Positions 21,822 to 34,601 of a DNA stretch of 64,000 nucleotides are shown in pieces. The notes below the pieces were generated by a model. The model searched no databases. It was not told the DNA's origin and saw only the letters and a program-made list of their open reading frames with translations. The position numbers were made by a program, and so were the translations under genes. Location of the stretch: NCBI GenBank assembly GCA_003999685.1, contig CP021223.1:1116001-1180000 (forward strand). The letters are read 5' to 3'. The stretch is from Taiwanofungus camphoratus. Lineage: Eukaryota > Basidiomycota > Agaricomycetes > Polyporales > Taiwanofungaceae. Numbering within the stretch: the stretch's first letter is position 1; every line of letters begins with the position of its first letter.

Positions 21822-24800
21822 GCTTTAGAGATATCGCGTCAGCCGACCCCGACAATTGGGGCTAGATTCTTGCTGGGGATATTACGGAATGTAATTGTAG
21901 TTCAATCATGAACGGAGCTGAAAGAGCGGCTTCTTTTTATGTACTTGATCTCCAGACCTGCGTGAATGATGCAAACATCTATTACTTTACAAGAAAAGGC
22001 TGGGGTGGGTTTACTCCACCGGTGAGCGGGCCGACGGCAAAGGTGTTACGAGCATTTATTCAGCACATGGAAGGTTTTCAGCCTGTTAGAGAATGCAGAC
22101 TTAATGTTCGACAGTATATAGTGCTCTTGCGGTGGTCTACCGTTAGGATATGAGCGGAATGTTCAAACTGTTCCGCAGTAGCACTTCTTCATGAAACAGG
22201 AAAGTGTAGGTCTGAACACTGTATCGCGCAGACGGTCCATTGAAACCACCGCTATCCATCGCTATGAAAGCATTCGAAACTCGAAGTAGACGTCCATAGC
22301 CACTCAAACATCAGGCTTGCTGCTGGCTCCGCATGCAACACAAATTTGTTTGTACGAAACGAATGCAACTCTGAATTAGCATGGGCACCTAAACTCTCTC
22401 TACATAGAACATCATTCTTACGCACTGAGCGATGGGTGTGACCGTTGCGGCTAAATAACCACCAGGCAAAGGCGACCGTCAGGCGGAGCTTTAGAACCGA
22501 GTAGTAACAAACGGCAATACGGTGAAATTCATGACTCATAAGACACCAAGCAACCCACCGTCCAGAATGTCAACGTGCTTACACCATGATCTGACTGAGG
22601 CGTGGACACCCGTTGACAAAGGCACCACATTTTACTTGGGCCTATGGTGACAATAACAGCAGTAGTCCACTAGAAAGTACTAGTGCAACCGAATACCCAT
22701 AGATGTACTGATATTGTCCCTAGTGGCCAACTGATCAGTGTGAAGGTGACAGATTGATATAAAGCGACCGTCTTGAACGGGGGATCACGGACACGAGGAT
22801 GCTAATAATAATGATGAGATACAACCGCAGGGAACAAGCTGGACAAGCCAGAGTAACATGTACGGACCGTCGTGAATAGATAATCGACAGGGCTGACACT
22901 GATCCGCTGCGCCGCATCAACGGATGCCGGAGATACCGGTAGTGGTCTCGCGGTCTCGTCATGCAAATGCTGTGATCAGTAGTGACTGACCTTCACGGAT
23001 GGCACTCGCTACAAGTCGTTTGGATTTGTATGTATGGCGAGGTTTCTTAGAGAGACTGTCTTTGCAAAGATCTTGGTTCCAGCTCGTTGCGCGAGGGTTA
23101 TTTGCGAATCGTCGCAGATTGATGGCACTCTACTCCACTACCTATTCCGACATCGGCGGAATGCACGAATTGGAAATCAAGAGAAGATTTGGAGGACACC
23201 TTTCAAATATTGCGCATCAACGTTACTACAGAGAATCAACGCCGGAAGATTGACGGAAGTTACTCCCAGTAGACAAGATCTGCTAGATTGATGGGCCCAA
23301 AGACGTCTCATCAAATATGTGGCACTGCGTGAGTTGTTACACATGAGCCTTCACGACACGCACCTCCAGAATACTTGTTGGTATGTAAGAACCTCGGGAC
23401 ACCGACGTGATACACCTGAAACATCGGAGACCGATGATTGTTCTCTGTCTACCGCTATCACTGCCAATGAGCGACATAACCTGGTACTGATTGTAAAAGA
23501 AATGACAGAAGATACGGTTGGACGTTACACCTCATATTCAACGGTGATTACATTTCGGTAGTGATGCTTACTGCCGATGATTTCCTTTCGCGGTTACTGG
23601 GGCCGAATTGATTCTGAACCCGTTCAAATATGCAGGAAAAAAAGCTCCCTCTTCAAGGGCCCTGTAAGTTCGAAGGTGAACAGAAGACGCATGAATGATG
23701 GTGTCGTGGCTTTACCCCCTCTAGAACGTCTCCTACACAAAATTAAGCATCAAGCTGGTAGTCAGCTGTATTAGGCGCGCGTCGGTTGCGACGTCACTAA
23801 ACGCGTTCGCGGTCGCGCGGAGTCGCGTAACTTGGTAAGTATGTACTATGCATGTACTGTGATCTCAAGTTCCTGTCGCTCTTCAGATACTTGGAAAACC
23901 TCTGCGAGGCGCTCTTGCTCGACCTCGATAAGCCTTTGAGCATCTTAAAGTACATCCCGGGCTGTCTACGTTTCAGCTATATTCACCTTCATCTAAATGG
24001 CCAACCCAATTCTTGTAACAGTGATCTCTGCTGCTCCTTCTCTTGTATGCACGTGCTCACGCTTTTGCCTTTGAGGAAGCCGTCCTGTTGGACTGAACGA
24101 CGTTAATCACAATTTACCGAGTGGCTCCTCGAACTCTAATTAACAATCGCATGATAACCACCTAGTCCGCGAGCCTTCTATAACCGCCTGCTGTGCGGCT
24201 CCTATACACACACTATGCCAAATGCTGCTAAACTCGGGCTCTCAAAGTCGCAGCACATCTGTCTAGTTCGGAAATGTGCCGCCGTTCGGTCTGTTCATCC
24301 TCAAAGCAACCATCAGCTCCCCAACGTAAGGTTCGGTCTACTATTGTGGACTTGAGATGCTCTCTCCTTTTCCAGAAGAAAGCTCTTCGTAATGCGCTTT
24401 CCTGCGTATCCTAAGATCACCGCGGAGATGACCTTATATGATGTTCACGCGAAGCATGTACTGAATTTGCCTGAGTAAGCATTGATCGGCTACTGAGGTA
24501 TGTGATCGCTACTTATAGGCAAGTTCTGTGAACAAGGGCGAACAAGGGCGAACAGCTTCCAGAGGACCTGTACGCAACTTGACCGCTTGCTATCGATGCT
24601 TTCTCAGTTCGACCGATCGGGAAATCCACTGATCTTGACTTCAGGTCCGTCGTGGAAAGTAGACACACGCGCCCATCAGTCCGTCCGGCGGTGAAGGCTT
24701 TGATCAACGTGGGGGATTTCGTTATATCGGCTTCTTCCGCGAAGCAACGCTGCGTTGCTTCTGAACTCACTCAGTGTGATCTTCACGCCTCATGATATGA

Positions 24801-26976
24801 CTGCTCGGAATGAACCTTCATTTGTTCCCAGAGCTTACGGCGTAACCTCCATTCGCATCAAATGTGTACGTGATACCTCACAAATCATGGTTGGCATATA
24901 CTCGTGACAGTATGTAGACATCTGACTCAACGTGTTGGTCTCCACCATTTCGTTATAGTTCTTGATTTTTCTTCCGGGAACTCATGTCGGTGTATAGACC
25001 GGCACAACGAAGTCGGTCATGAGCCTGAATCCTCTCTACGTCCGCTTATCCCGAGACCATTGATTCTGGCATACTCTCACGAGCTTCAAATGTCAATGCA
25101 CTCTAGAAGCCGGGGGAAGCAAGTTGCGTTACTTATCTAAATTCACACACCTTTGCTGGGTCTGCCTACCTGCATCAGGCATTCCAGCAATCAGATTACC
25201 GAGAACGTTGTGGCGCCCACGTACGAACCATCTCATTTCAATAGCACGCCCTGCTTCTGACCGAATTTCTGTCATAACGTTATGTATTCGTGAGCTCAGT
25301 ACAAAGTTGACTGATCCTTGAACTATGGATGGTGTATGGAATATTCACCCTAGTTTCGGGCGCCACGCCGCAACCACCTTCCCATTCCTTGATGACCCTA
25401 CCTGCGGTGGGGCACCCCCCCACTATCCTCTTATACCCAGTGTGGTGGCACTCAGCAAATGGCCATCCTTGAGACGTGGACCTGGTGTTGAGGTAGATAG
25501 CACCCTCAGACTGTGATGTGATTGAGTCTGTCTTCGATGGTTCCACGCATGTGCTAACGCAGACGAACTGCGAAAGCTAAACAAGGCTCGTTCTGATTCA
25601 CCTCAGGCTATGTGTGACTTGACAAGCTGAGAGGCTCCATTTCCGGGTCGAATTGTATGTGACTTCTTTCGCACTCGATCCCTCGCCGTGTTGAAGGTTC
25701 ATTGAGCGTATCTAGATACCCTGGCAGCACCCACAGTTACACGGTGCCGAATTGGCCATAACTTTCTCATATGTTTACCAATTGTCATTTCCAGCTGCTT
25801 ATTGCCTCGGTACTTTGCGATTGACCAGATCTTGCGTTGATCCTATAACGGTGGAGATAAACCTGTTTGCCTGCAGACGTGCGCATGCGTCACTTTATTA
25901 CCTTCCTGTCAAACTTCGCAGCGGTCGGAAATTTACGAGCTATCCATCGTGAATGTGTACGTTATGCATTTGTTCTTGATTGTTCTCAGCTTCGCAGCTG
26001 TTATCTTTGTTCAGTCCTGTTTGTAGTGACCCCACGACCAGAAATATGCTAGTGTCGGATGATCGAAGCTTCACGTGTAGTGCCTTCACTACCACCCTCC
26101 GGGCCTCCGGAAAAAGGAATATAAGGATACACCCCATAGTTTCGTTGTACGTTAACATCTGCGTGTACTGCGTGCGTCTCGACGTAGTCTTGCCAGACGG
26201 TCGTCACTGGCCAGAGAGGTTTGGTATAGGAGGGCGTACACTTACATCAAGGGTCGTGTGTGTGCGCGCACGAATTTGTTATTCTACTGCAATATTTTAT
26301 TCCATTGTCACGAGGTATTTGTGGGCATTCATGAGGTCGGAACAATTCGGCATGATCAGTTACATCAAACCATCGTCCCTGACTACATCTAGGGTGAGAA
26401 TCAAGACCTTATATATCTAAATGAGTGATGCCAATCTTCTTTTGTCAGTCCACTCTGTTAAGCTTTCAGCATTACTTCCTGAAAATTTATCAGACACAAA
26501 ATACGTGAAAAGGGAGAGACTTTCGAACTGTGAGGTGCGATTATGGGAGAAAGGAACCCCCAGGGGACATAGAATACCACAGGCACACAAATAGTAATGA
26601 TGGCAATTGCCGTGTATGGGTGTAAAGATGCCGCAGTCACTGTGATGCTTCAAGAATTCCCGCAGAAAAATGCTGCAAAAAAGAATCCTTTCCATCGTTG
26701 CAATGTTTCCAGAAATATTGGATATCTCCAGGTATTTTGTTCACAACCCTTAGATCTATAATCGGTGATTCTCCCCGATACGCCATGATCCGCAACAACA
26801 ATCAACATGTCCATGTCTTGTTGCTTCCCTCCCATGAACCTCTTGTGCTTTTAAATAAGGATGGATCAGTCGTCGGGCTGTCTCCCCCACGAGGATCCAT
26901 TCCAACCGCTTGGCGTTATGGCCGATAGTCTTCATTTGTTGGTCTTCCGTCTTCTATCAATGTCAATGTTAAACTT
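21822..26976. other. Gene-poor stretch of about 5.2 kb
   Basis: No frame longer than about 150 residues is open and none gives a recognisable domain. Candidate coding scraps occur on the plus strand at 24391-24475 (MRFPAYPKITAEMTLYDVHA) and 24100-24320, near plausible splice sites, and could be a decayed or fast-evolving gene. The remainder is AT-balanced sequence with frequent stops. I saw no terminal repeats. Confidence 0.4.
23772..23832 (+). promoter_or_regulatory. Short CpG-rich island, possible promoter or 5' UTR
   Basis: About 60 bases are packed with CG dinucleotides (GGCGCGCGTCGGTTGCGACG, CGCGTTCGCGGTCGCGCGG), unlike the flanks. It includes a GACGTCA CRE-like core and is followed at once by a good GTAAGT donor, as in a promoter followed by a first intron. 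No convincing downstream gene was found. Confidence 0.3.
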
Positions 26977-29822
26977 ATGTTTTCAATCCCCAGCCCTTCT
27001 GCTAGCCATTATGTTACCCCTACCTTCTTCACGCAACCACACGCCCCTGGACACATGCACGTCGTGGCGCCACCTCCACGACAAGATACCACTACACAAA
27101 GGAAACGTCCAAAGTATACCCGCAGTAAGACAGGGTGTTTGACATGCCGGGCCAAAAAAATAAAGGTTCTTATCATGCTTCGTATTCTGAGGCCGTCTGT
27201 TCCTGATATATTCTGCAGTGCGACGAGTCAAAACCGAACTGTATGAGGTGCACTCATGGTCAACGAGAGGTGCGCGATAGCATGTCGGCCTGGGATGTCT
27301 TCCGTCTCAGTAAATTCCGTTGAATTCAGTGCACCTGGCCCGAAGGCGTTCCAGCGCGGAAAAAATCTACACCAAGAAGGGAACCCACCATGGAACCAGG
27401 TTTTGAAGCTAGACCATCAACAGCCGGATCGTCAGGGTTGTCTGAGGCTTCCACTCCCGAAACTCGCGATCACACTCCTCCCATTATGGTTCCAAAACGG
27501 GAGCCTGTAGAAGTGGGGTTAGGACCTCAAGTGTCCCGTCGTCACAGGTGCGTAGGCTTGAGATATTTTATTGTTGCATTTTTGACAAGTGTTCAACAGT
27601 GAACCCGTGCTGCAATTGCCCCCCGCGGGCAGTGATGCGAATGGAGGTCGTCGGCAAAGGTAAGTCTTTAGCAGGCTAGGTGTCCAGTGTGGCCCTGGAT
27701 TAAGGCATGTTGACTAGTTCTGCGCACGGATACCCAATGCACTCAAGTTCGAATACCCATGTACTTCCTGCAATTCCTGAGATGTCGACATCGTATTCAA
27801 CTCAATACCATCATTCATATTCTGGCGGTTCTCATCACTATGGTCAGCATCAACCGCTCGTCCTCTCCCGCGGAGGTTCGCACCACGGTCAAACTCATTC
27901 TCTGCGTCCAGTTGCTCCATCGAGCACAGATCACTGGTCTTCTCCTCCATTACTGACCCCGGTGGACCCTATCGAACCTTTTGTGAGTTTTCTTCATTCC
28001 AATTTGTTGCCACCTAACAACGGTTACGCCTCAGTTCCCTACGGTCCAGGAGAGAAACTTGGTGGGGCATCCTTCGTTTAATGTTCACAACGTTAGATAT
28101 CAATGAATGGATTTTTTTCCTTTTTTCTCTCAAAGATCCGTCATTACTGCGACAACGCATTAAGCATCATAATGGCCTTTCCGTCTGAGAACCCAGTCCT
28201 GGCTTCCAATCTACAGTTTGTGCTCAGTCGTACCCGAGGATCTGACTCTGCTGTTGAGTCATTGCGCATGGCGCTGTTGGGTACTGCCGCCATCCACCAG
28301 TCTTTCTTACTATCCCGCAGCGGAGTGTGTCACGGTCAGGGAGGCGCTGACGAAGTTATGCAACTAGCCAATACTTTCCGAGCGAAGTCGAAGCAGTTGC
28401 TTGTGACTACTTGTTCGACGTCGGAAGGTGCTCGAAGTGATGCTGCCCTTGGTGCTGCAGTTGCTATAGTCCTCATTGACGTGAGTGCACTTGCTTCGGA
28501 AGTGAGCACTTGTAAGACTCAAGAAACCCCTAGATATTCTCTGGTGGGCAGAACTGGTTTAAGGTCCTGAATTTGGCAAAAACACTAGTCAATATGCGTG
28601 GAGGTCCTGCAGTCTTACTTGCTCGCAGCGTCGAAGCCAAATCCGGCGCCCTGACGGGTGTGTCTCGCGCGAGACTCTTGCTGGAGATAATAGCAGTTTA
28701 CGAGATATTTGGTATACTTGTCTCATACCCTTCATGCTGCAGTTGACGAAGTGATTTTCAGCTTGTCTAGCAAATGGACAAGAGCCGACGCTCCTATCGC
28801 CTAATGCAAAGAGTTGGTGGTGGGTTGCTTCGTCCTGAACTATTTGATTGACGATGACAGGATGTACGTAGGCTGGAAAGGGCCAATTCAGGAGATTTGC
28901 ATTCGTATGTGGAGAAGGTCTTTGGCATGTCTCGTGAATTCATTCCTCTCTTGGCACGAGTGAGTCTTGAGATACACATTTGTCAGGCTTGTGAAACATG
29001 GACTATCTGGTAGATCACCGCTTTCTTAGCTCGTGCTGCTGGTAATCAGCCTAAAATCAAAGAATACTCTGAGAACTTTGGTTCACCTGATTCGGACGAC
29101 GTAGACGAAGCACGCGCGCTGTACACTTTACTTGACAACTTGTCACATCATCAAGAAAACCTTCCTGAGAGGGTCCTTTCAGGTGATCGAATTTACCAGA
29201 ATGCAGCGCAGGTGAGTGAGCAGAGTGTTTGATGTTACATGCGTCAAGTGAGTAACACTGTCCCAGATTGCTTTATTACGGGACGTCCTCAATTTACCAC
29301 CAGATGATACACTTGTCCAGCAACATTCCGATATCGTGCTTGCGCTATGTGCAGATTGCGCACGAAACGGAATGGGAGTTGAGTAAGTCAATCAATGTTG
29401 ACAGTGTCTGTCAGCGTCTGATTTCTGCAGCCTCAATTGGCCGGTCATCATTGCCGGTTCACAGACATATGGCGCAGACCGTATTCGTGTGCTATCGCTT
29501 TTCGAAGCTTTTCGGTATGTGTGATCAGTTTGTCATCAATGAACTGTATTGACCTGACCAACTGTCCCAGGGCTCAATGTTCGTAGCATATGTCAGATCC
29601 CCGTGTGGTTGCAGAAGAGCTTACCCCAGATTATCCAGGTTGTTACGAGACAGAGACGTCAGAACACATCGTGGTTCAGGTGAGTTCAACCCCTTCCTCC
29701 CCATCGAAAGGTCTGATCCATGGACGAACCACAAGGTGTGGCGACGACTAGATGAGAAACTGCCAGGGGCTGATTGGCGTTCCGTGATGAAAGATCATGA
29801 TCTCAACGTTCTCATATTATAG
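26977..29822 (+). CDS. Zn(II)2Cys6 transcription factor with Fungal_trans_2-like C-terminal region
   Basis: This is a fungus-specific regulator. Exon 1 (26977-27165) ends in a basic stretch and [12 protein letters not shown]. Exon 2 (27219-27269) supplies [17 protein letters not shown], and exon 3 from 27330 begins CTWPEGVP. Together they give the six-cysteine binuclear cluster, C-x2-C-x6-C-x6-C-x2-C-x6-C. A linker rich in Ser, Pro, His and Tyr follows (27720-28070). A helical region from about 28130 on has [37 protein letters not shown] and AAVAIVLID. It resembles the PF11951 type of fungal regulator domain and continues through several small exons to a stop at 29820-29822. The exon joins after 28500 are approximate. 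Target genes cannot be inferred; the neighbours form no obvious pathway. Confidence 0.83.
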
Positions 29823-32800
29823 CACACCGTCAGTTTCTGGATCATATGAATTTGCATCATGTATATCACGATCAGACCTGTAAAATACGTAGCCTAAGTA
29901 AGAATATTTTGAGTAAATACTAGTATTAGTACGGGCTTGTTGCCTTGCCTTGCATAAGCCAGCTTCCGTCCATGAGCCCTCCTAAGACTGATGTTATAAC
30001 ACGGAAAGGATCAATGGGTTTGTTCCGAGCCTCATCGAATATTGCGAAGTTGGCGGCGTTCGGTGAACCCGAACTGTGTTGATCATTATTGCATGCATGC
30101 GCATCTCCCGAAACTGTCAATCCGAGACTCACTCTGTCATGTTACTTGATGCTGGCATCTGCATCGTTGACGTGAAAGTTGAACTTTTTTCCGGTATAAG
30201 TAGACGCGTGCCTTAGGTCGTCGGAGGTGCGGAAACCCTGCTTGCGCAAGTCACTTGCAATATCTGATATCGACGGCATCGAAATGGTTATTAGACTTCA
30301 AACATTCTTTGCCCTTCAAATACACTAGAAGCAGCTGACGGAAATTCCTGAACTGGTCATGTTGAGCGCACATGTTGCAATAGCTACACTTCTGATGCGA
30401 GACTGCCCACGTTTTGGTGTGAAAATATGCATTGGAGACAAAACTATACGTTTGGGTGCACAGGGTCGCCCGGCGTATCGTGATATCGAAGAATTAGTAC
30501 GATCAAACTAGCATTGGTGCTCAAAGTCCAACGTTCATGTGCAATTCATGCGGTCCGGTGTTTTCACTGACATGATGGCGACACCTCTTCAAACCTTTCG
30601 TAGCTGTTCGTGTATATTGGTTACTGGGTGAGCACACGAGCTCATAACAGATCCACATCAACTAGTCACAGAGTCCGTCAGTGACGGAAAATGGCATGAT
30701 CACGATAATAGCGATGCAACTCCATCAACACGACGACAGTACGGGGAACTAGGCTCTCACTAGCATTTAACGGAGTCCAAGAGCTCGCGACCTTCAAAAG
30801 GTCTAGTATCATTGGGCGGTGCTCGAAAAGGAGCCAGTCATGTGGATGTCCCCTTGTCTCCGTAGGTCTAGTGAAAATGCAGGAAGATCGATCTATGCTG
30901 TAGTAGGTGAGGGTATACCATCCACGCTCGTTTGACCCCACGATAGGAAGTACGCACCGGTTATCGTGGGTCGATACAATCAATGACATTCGGAGACTTT
31001 GACTCGTGCCATCTCAGAGAGGCTTTGAAATGGGTGAAAACGATCCATTAGGTGAGACGCTAGGAAAATGCCGAACAGCACTCATTACAACTCATATGCA
31101 TGGGATAAGTATCCTGGACTGTCGTTGAGGACGGTCAGTGTGCAGCTGATCTACGAAGTTGCTCCGATGCACTCGAGAGGTCCGGTGATCGCGAGATGTT
31201 GACGCTTGGGTAGAGAAATGAGTGCCCATTACGACCCACTCATAGATGCAAATAAGTGAGGCAATCAGTTGATCTTCTGATGATATTGTTGGGGTTTCAA
31301 TCCACGACAGGTCGAACAGGCCTTCGTACTTATCAGAAGAGAATCATTAGCTGATTCTACCTTCTGGGCAAAGCACCAATCCCGTTCTGAGTGACGATAC
31401 ACTGCGGAGTGGTCAAACAGGCAGATGGATTGCACACTGGAGGCAGTTGCATCAGCCAAATCTTGCTTTATTCTTGAACATTTGCATCGGCCTTCCACTC
31501 ATAGCAGATTAGTTTGTATATCTTGCTTTGGTGAATCCCCGGCCGCTCAGGAGATGTGGCAGCCATAAAATGTACGACGAACAATGAACACCGTCATCGT
31601 TACACAAGATATCCTACGCGAATCATTGTTCTAATGCGAACTTTGGAGTACACAGACACTTACTAGCTGCGAGGATTCGACTTTTGCGGGCAACAAACGT
31701 CGAAAATGAACGAGCAACTTGCATGATGTAGCAGTAGATAACTAGGATCTGTATATCGACACAAGGAGCTAGCACCTGAATGAGACGGTATATGCTTTTC
31801 AAACTGATTTTGCTTGTCAAGTTGTCGCGCGGGTGACATAAAGATCTAATTGTCTGTCGCGGGAAGATCACATCCATCAGTCGCTTAGTAAAAGTCTTTG
31901 ACAAGAATGCAAGTCATTTTTTCAATGAATGCCTTATCAGCATACCCGCGAGATCAATGAGAATGAGTCTACGTAAGATAATGTATAACAAATCACCTAA
32001 CTTTTCATGGAAGACTACCAAAATCTTTGATGATGCATCCAATGCTTACCAGGGGCGACATTCATTGTGTAAGACTGGACCTCGTGTAAAATAGGAATGA
32101 GAGGATCCGCAGTGGCAATAATCCACCGTGATCGGAAGAAGTCGTCGCGATCGTAGACAACCTGCGATCGCGAATCGTCATGATCGGCGTCCGACTCGAT
32201 GTAGAGAAGTAGAGACGAGCAACTCGGTTCCGCTGAATTGCAAAAGGCCAGTATGACTTCCCGCAGTGCACCCTGAATTTGTGGGCTAATCATGGGAGGG
32301 GAACGAAGGGAGGGCCTAGAGATGGTAGGAGCACGGCCATAGATTTTTTGCATGGAATAAGGAAGAGATTTGTCCCAGGTCGGAAGATCGGCATTTCTCT
32401 TGCTACGGCTTTGTATACGATCGATCTCGAGGACCATGCATGGCAGAACATGCGTACTGAACTGAGTGACTAACTCGGGTAGGACAATTGTGCCCGGAGG
32501 TTTATTGAGGGATCACCATGGCTAAAAATGTGCAAGACAAGACGGTAAGGATGACGCAAGGCTGGTGCTGACTGATATTTTAAGATATCAGTGAACCCTA
32601 GTACGCATTGCGCAAGTCGCGTACCCCACCTGAGAAGACAGAATAGCATATTGCAAGGTTAGTTCAAAAAGCTTATCAGAAAAACTGGAATGCAGGGGAG
32701 ATGGGTAGGAACTTGAATGTCTGAGCATTGACTCCGAGAGCCAGTTCTGTCCGTAGCTTTAGGAACTTGCAAGTGTAGCGTGCCTTTATACAGAGTGCGG

Positions 32801-34601
32801 TGCATTCTCCTAGTGGTCAGGTGGAGAGATGGAAGAACCAATCAGTAAAGACTACCAGCCGAAACGGTGAGAATCGCTGGCACAAATAGAAGCTAGAATC
32901 GTAGACCAGGGTGTGATAGGCATAAGCCCTGCAGAGAGCACAAGGGCAGGAAATCCTGCATATCGATTGGTGAAAGTTGACTGTATTGATCCCAACGAGC
33001 GGCCAATTTTCACGGAACAGGTACCTGATGGATTGATTTGAAAGTTTCACTAATTCGAGGGCGTCTCAGCAGCAGATTCTCAGACAGAGATAGGTGAACA
33101 GCGGAAGGCGGTGCGGGATCAGGATTCGGAAAACGAAATGTCATCGTGGCGATTTTCCAAACAGACGAGGGCTAGGATTGCCGAAGTGCAAGAAACGCAG
33201 GCACTCTGGGATATTTGGGCTGCGTGGAGAAAAGGGCAAACACCTCGTAAACAAGATCAACTTATCGCAGAAAAACAGATGCAGTGGTACAGCCGTGCCA
33301 CGCCGTAGCAGCATCAGGGTCTCAGGATGTACCAGAGAGGACGGCTTGCCTTCGTTACCCCAATCGTATAACCGGGCGATCGGGGCGAACACCTGAATCT
33401 ACTGCGGAATAAGAATAGAGCAAATTTACACAACCCTAGGTCTAAGTCCGGAACCGATCGCGACTTGCCCTTCGGGTCCATTCCGCCTCAACCACAGCAA
33501 ATCGCTTTGGAGCTCTCATGACTGCGAGTCACTGAGGGCCGAAGTGTTTTTCATGAATAATTCTAGTCTGTTTTCAGCATAGATAATGCCGTCCGCTCAA
33601 CGCCGGCTACTTTTGTACGCATCGGTCAGATACCATTCCGTGATATGTACAAAGTCGGATCGAAAGCGAGAACTGAGTGTAACAGCATTCGAGCGAACAT
33701 GCGAGTTAGCAGTCGGATCAGAGGGGGCCTCGGGCTTCAGCCAGAGTGACAAAGGAGGGGAGCGCCTTGTCGTCTGAACGTTCCGTAGTAAGGCCGCTGT
33801 CAATCCCGCACATGAATGCAACAAAGACGTGACGTGAGCTGATCGCTCTCATGCGGTAGTATCATGAGTCACACAACACGGGAGAACTTCAAGGCAGTGC
33901 CAATGAGGAGCAACGTAGAGACGGTGTCAATGGATTTCCAGAGCCAGGTTGTAAGAGCAAACATCGCAGCAAAAACTCGAGCAGTATCTGCAAAGCAGGG
34001 AGTAGGTGCCACAGCCCTCCGTAGCATTAGCATAGCCAGGAGCTTCAGCCTGTGAGTCCTGTGTCAAAGTCGGAATGAGCCGACGGTTCGGCAAAGTGAC
34101 TCCCTTTGCTTTATTGATGTGTATTTACATTGTGGCTGTCAACTGGCGTGATATGCTTATCCGAGTTGACTCTCCTGTGACTCCTCCGACGCCCCTTATA
34201 ACAACCTTCCCAACGAAATCTGCTCTCGGACCTGTCCAAGTATCTTCTGTTGAGCCTGCAAATCCCCAAATATCGTATAATTTGTGAGCTCTTGCTTTTC
34301 GGAGCAAAGAACTCGATATACAGTCGGATCGTCCAAAGTCGGTGACTTAGGACATCCGCTCCAAGATCTAGCCTACCGAAATGCTTTCTGTGCGTACAGC
34401 CCGATACCCCGAGCCGTCCCTTGCAATTTTCCTCCTAGCGATCAGAACCGTTCTCGTAGTCGATTTTCACCCTATCTTTATCAACAGTCCAAGTTCTCTC
34501 CGTGTCAATGCTTCCTTGAATTGATTCCTGTGATTTTGGTCTCTATCTGTCCTGCCTTGACACCCCCACTCAATCCTGTTCTTTGATCTCGATTCAACAA
34601 T
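29823..34601. other. Gene-poor stretch of about 4.8 kb with possible minus-strand exons
   Basis: No recognised gene. The minus strand has a series of protein-like segments: 33392-33141, 33050-32817, 32437-32015 (QGALREVILAFCNSAEPSCS, FFRSRWIIATADPLIPILHE), 31904-31623 (SLKSIYRLIQVLAPCVDIQI), 31498-31265 and 30989-30678 (HDWLLFEHRPMILDLLKVAS). Several end at fair donor sites, so they may be exons of one unidentified or decaying gene. They could also be chance frames. The last 300 bases before 34602 are pyrimidine-rich and probably form the cyclin promoter and 5' UTR. Confidence 0.35.
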
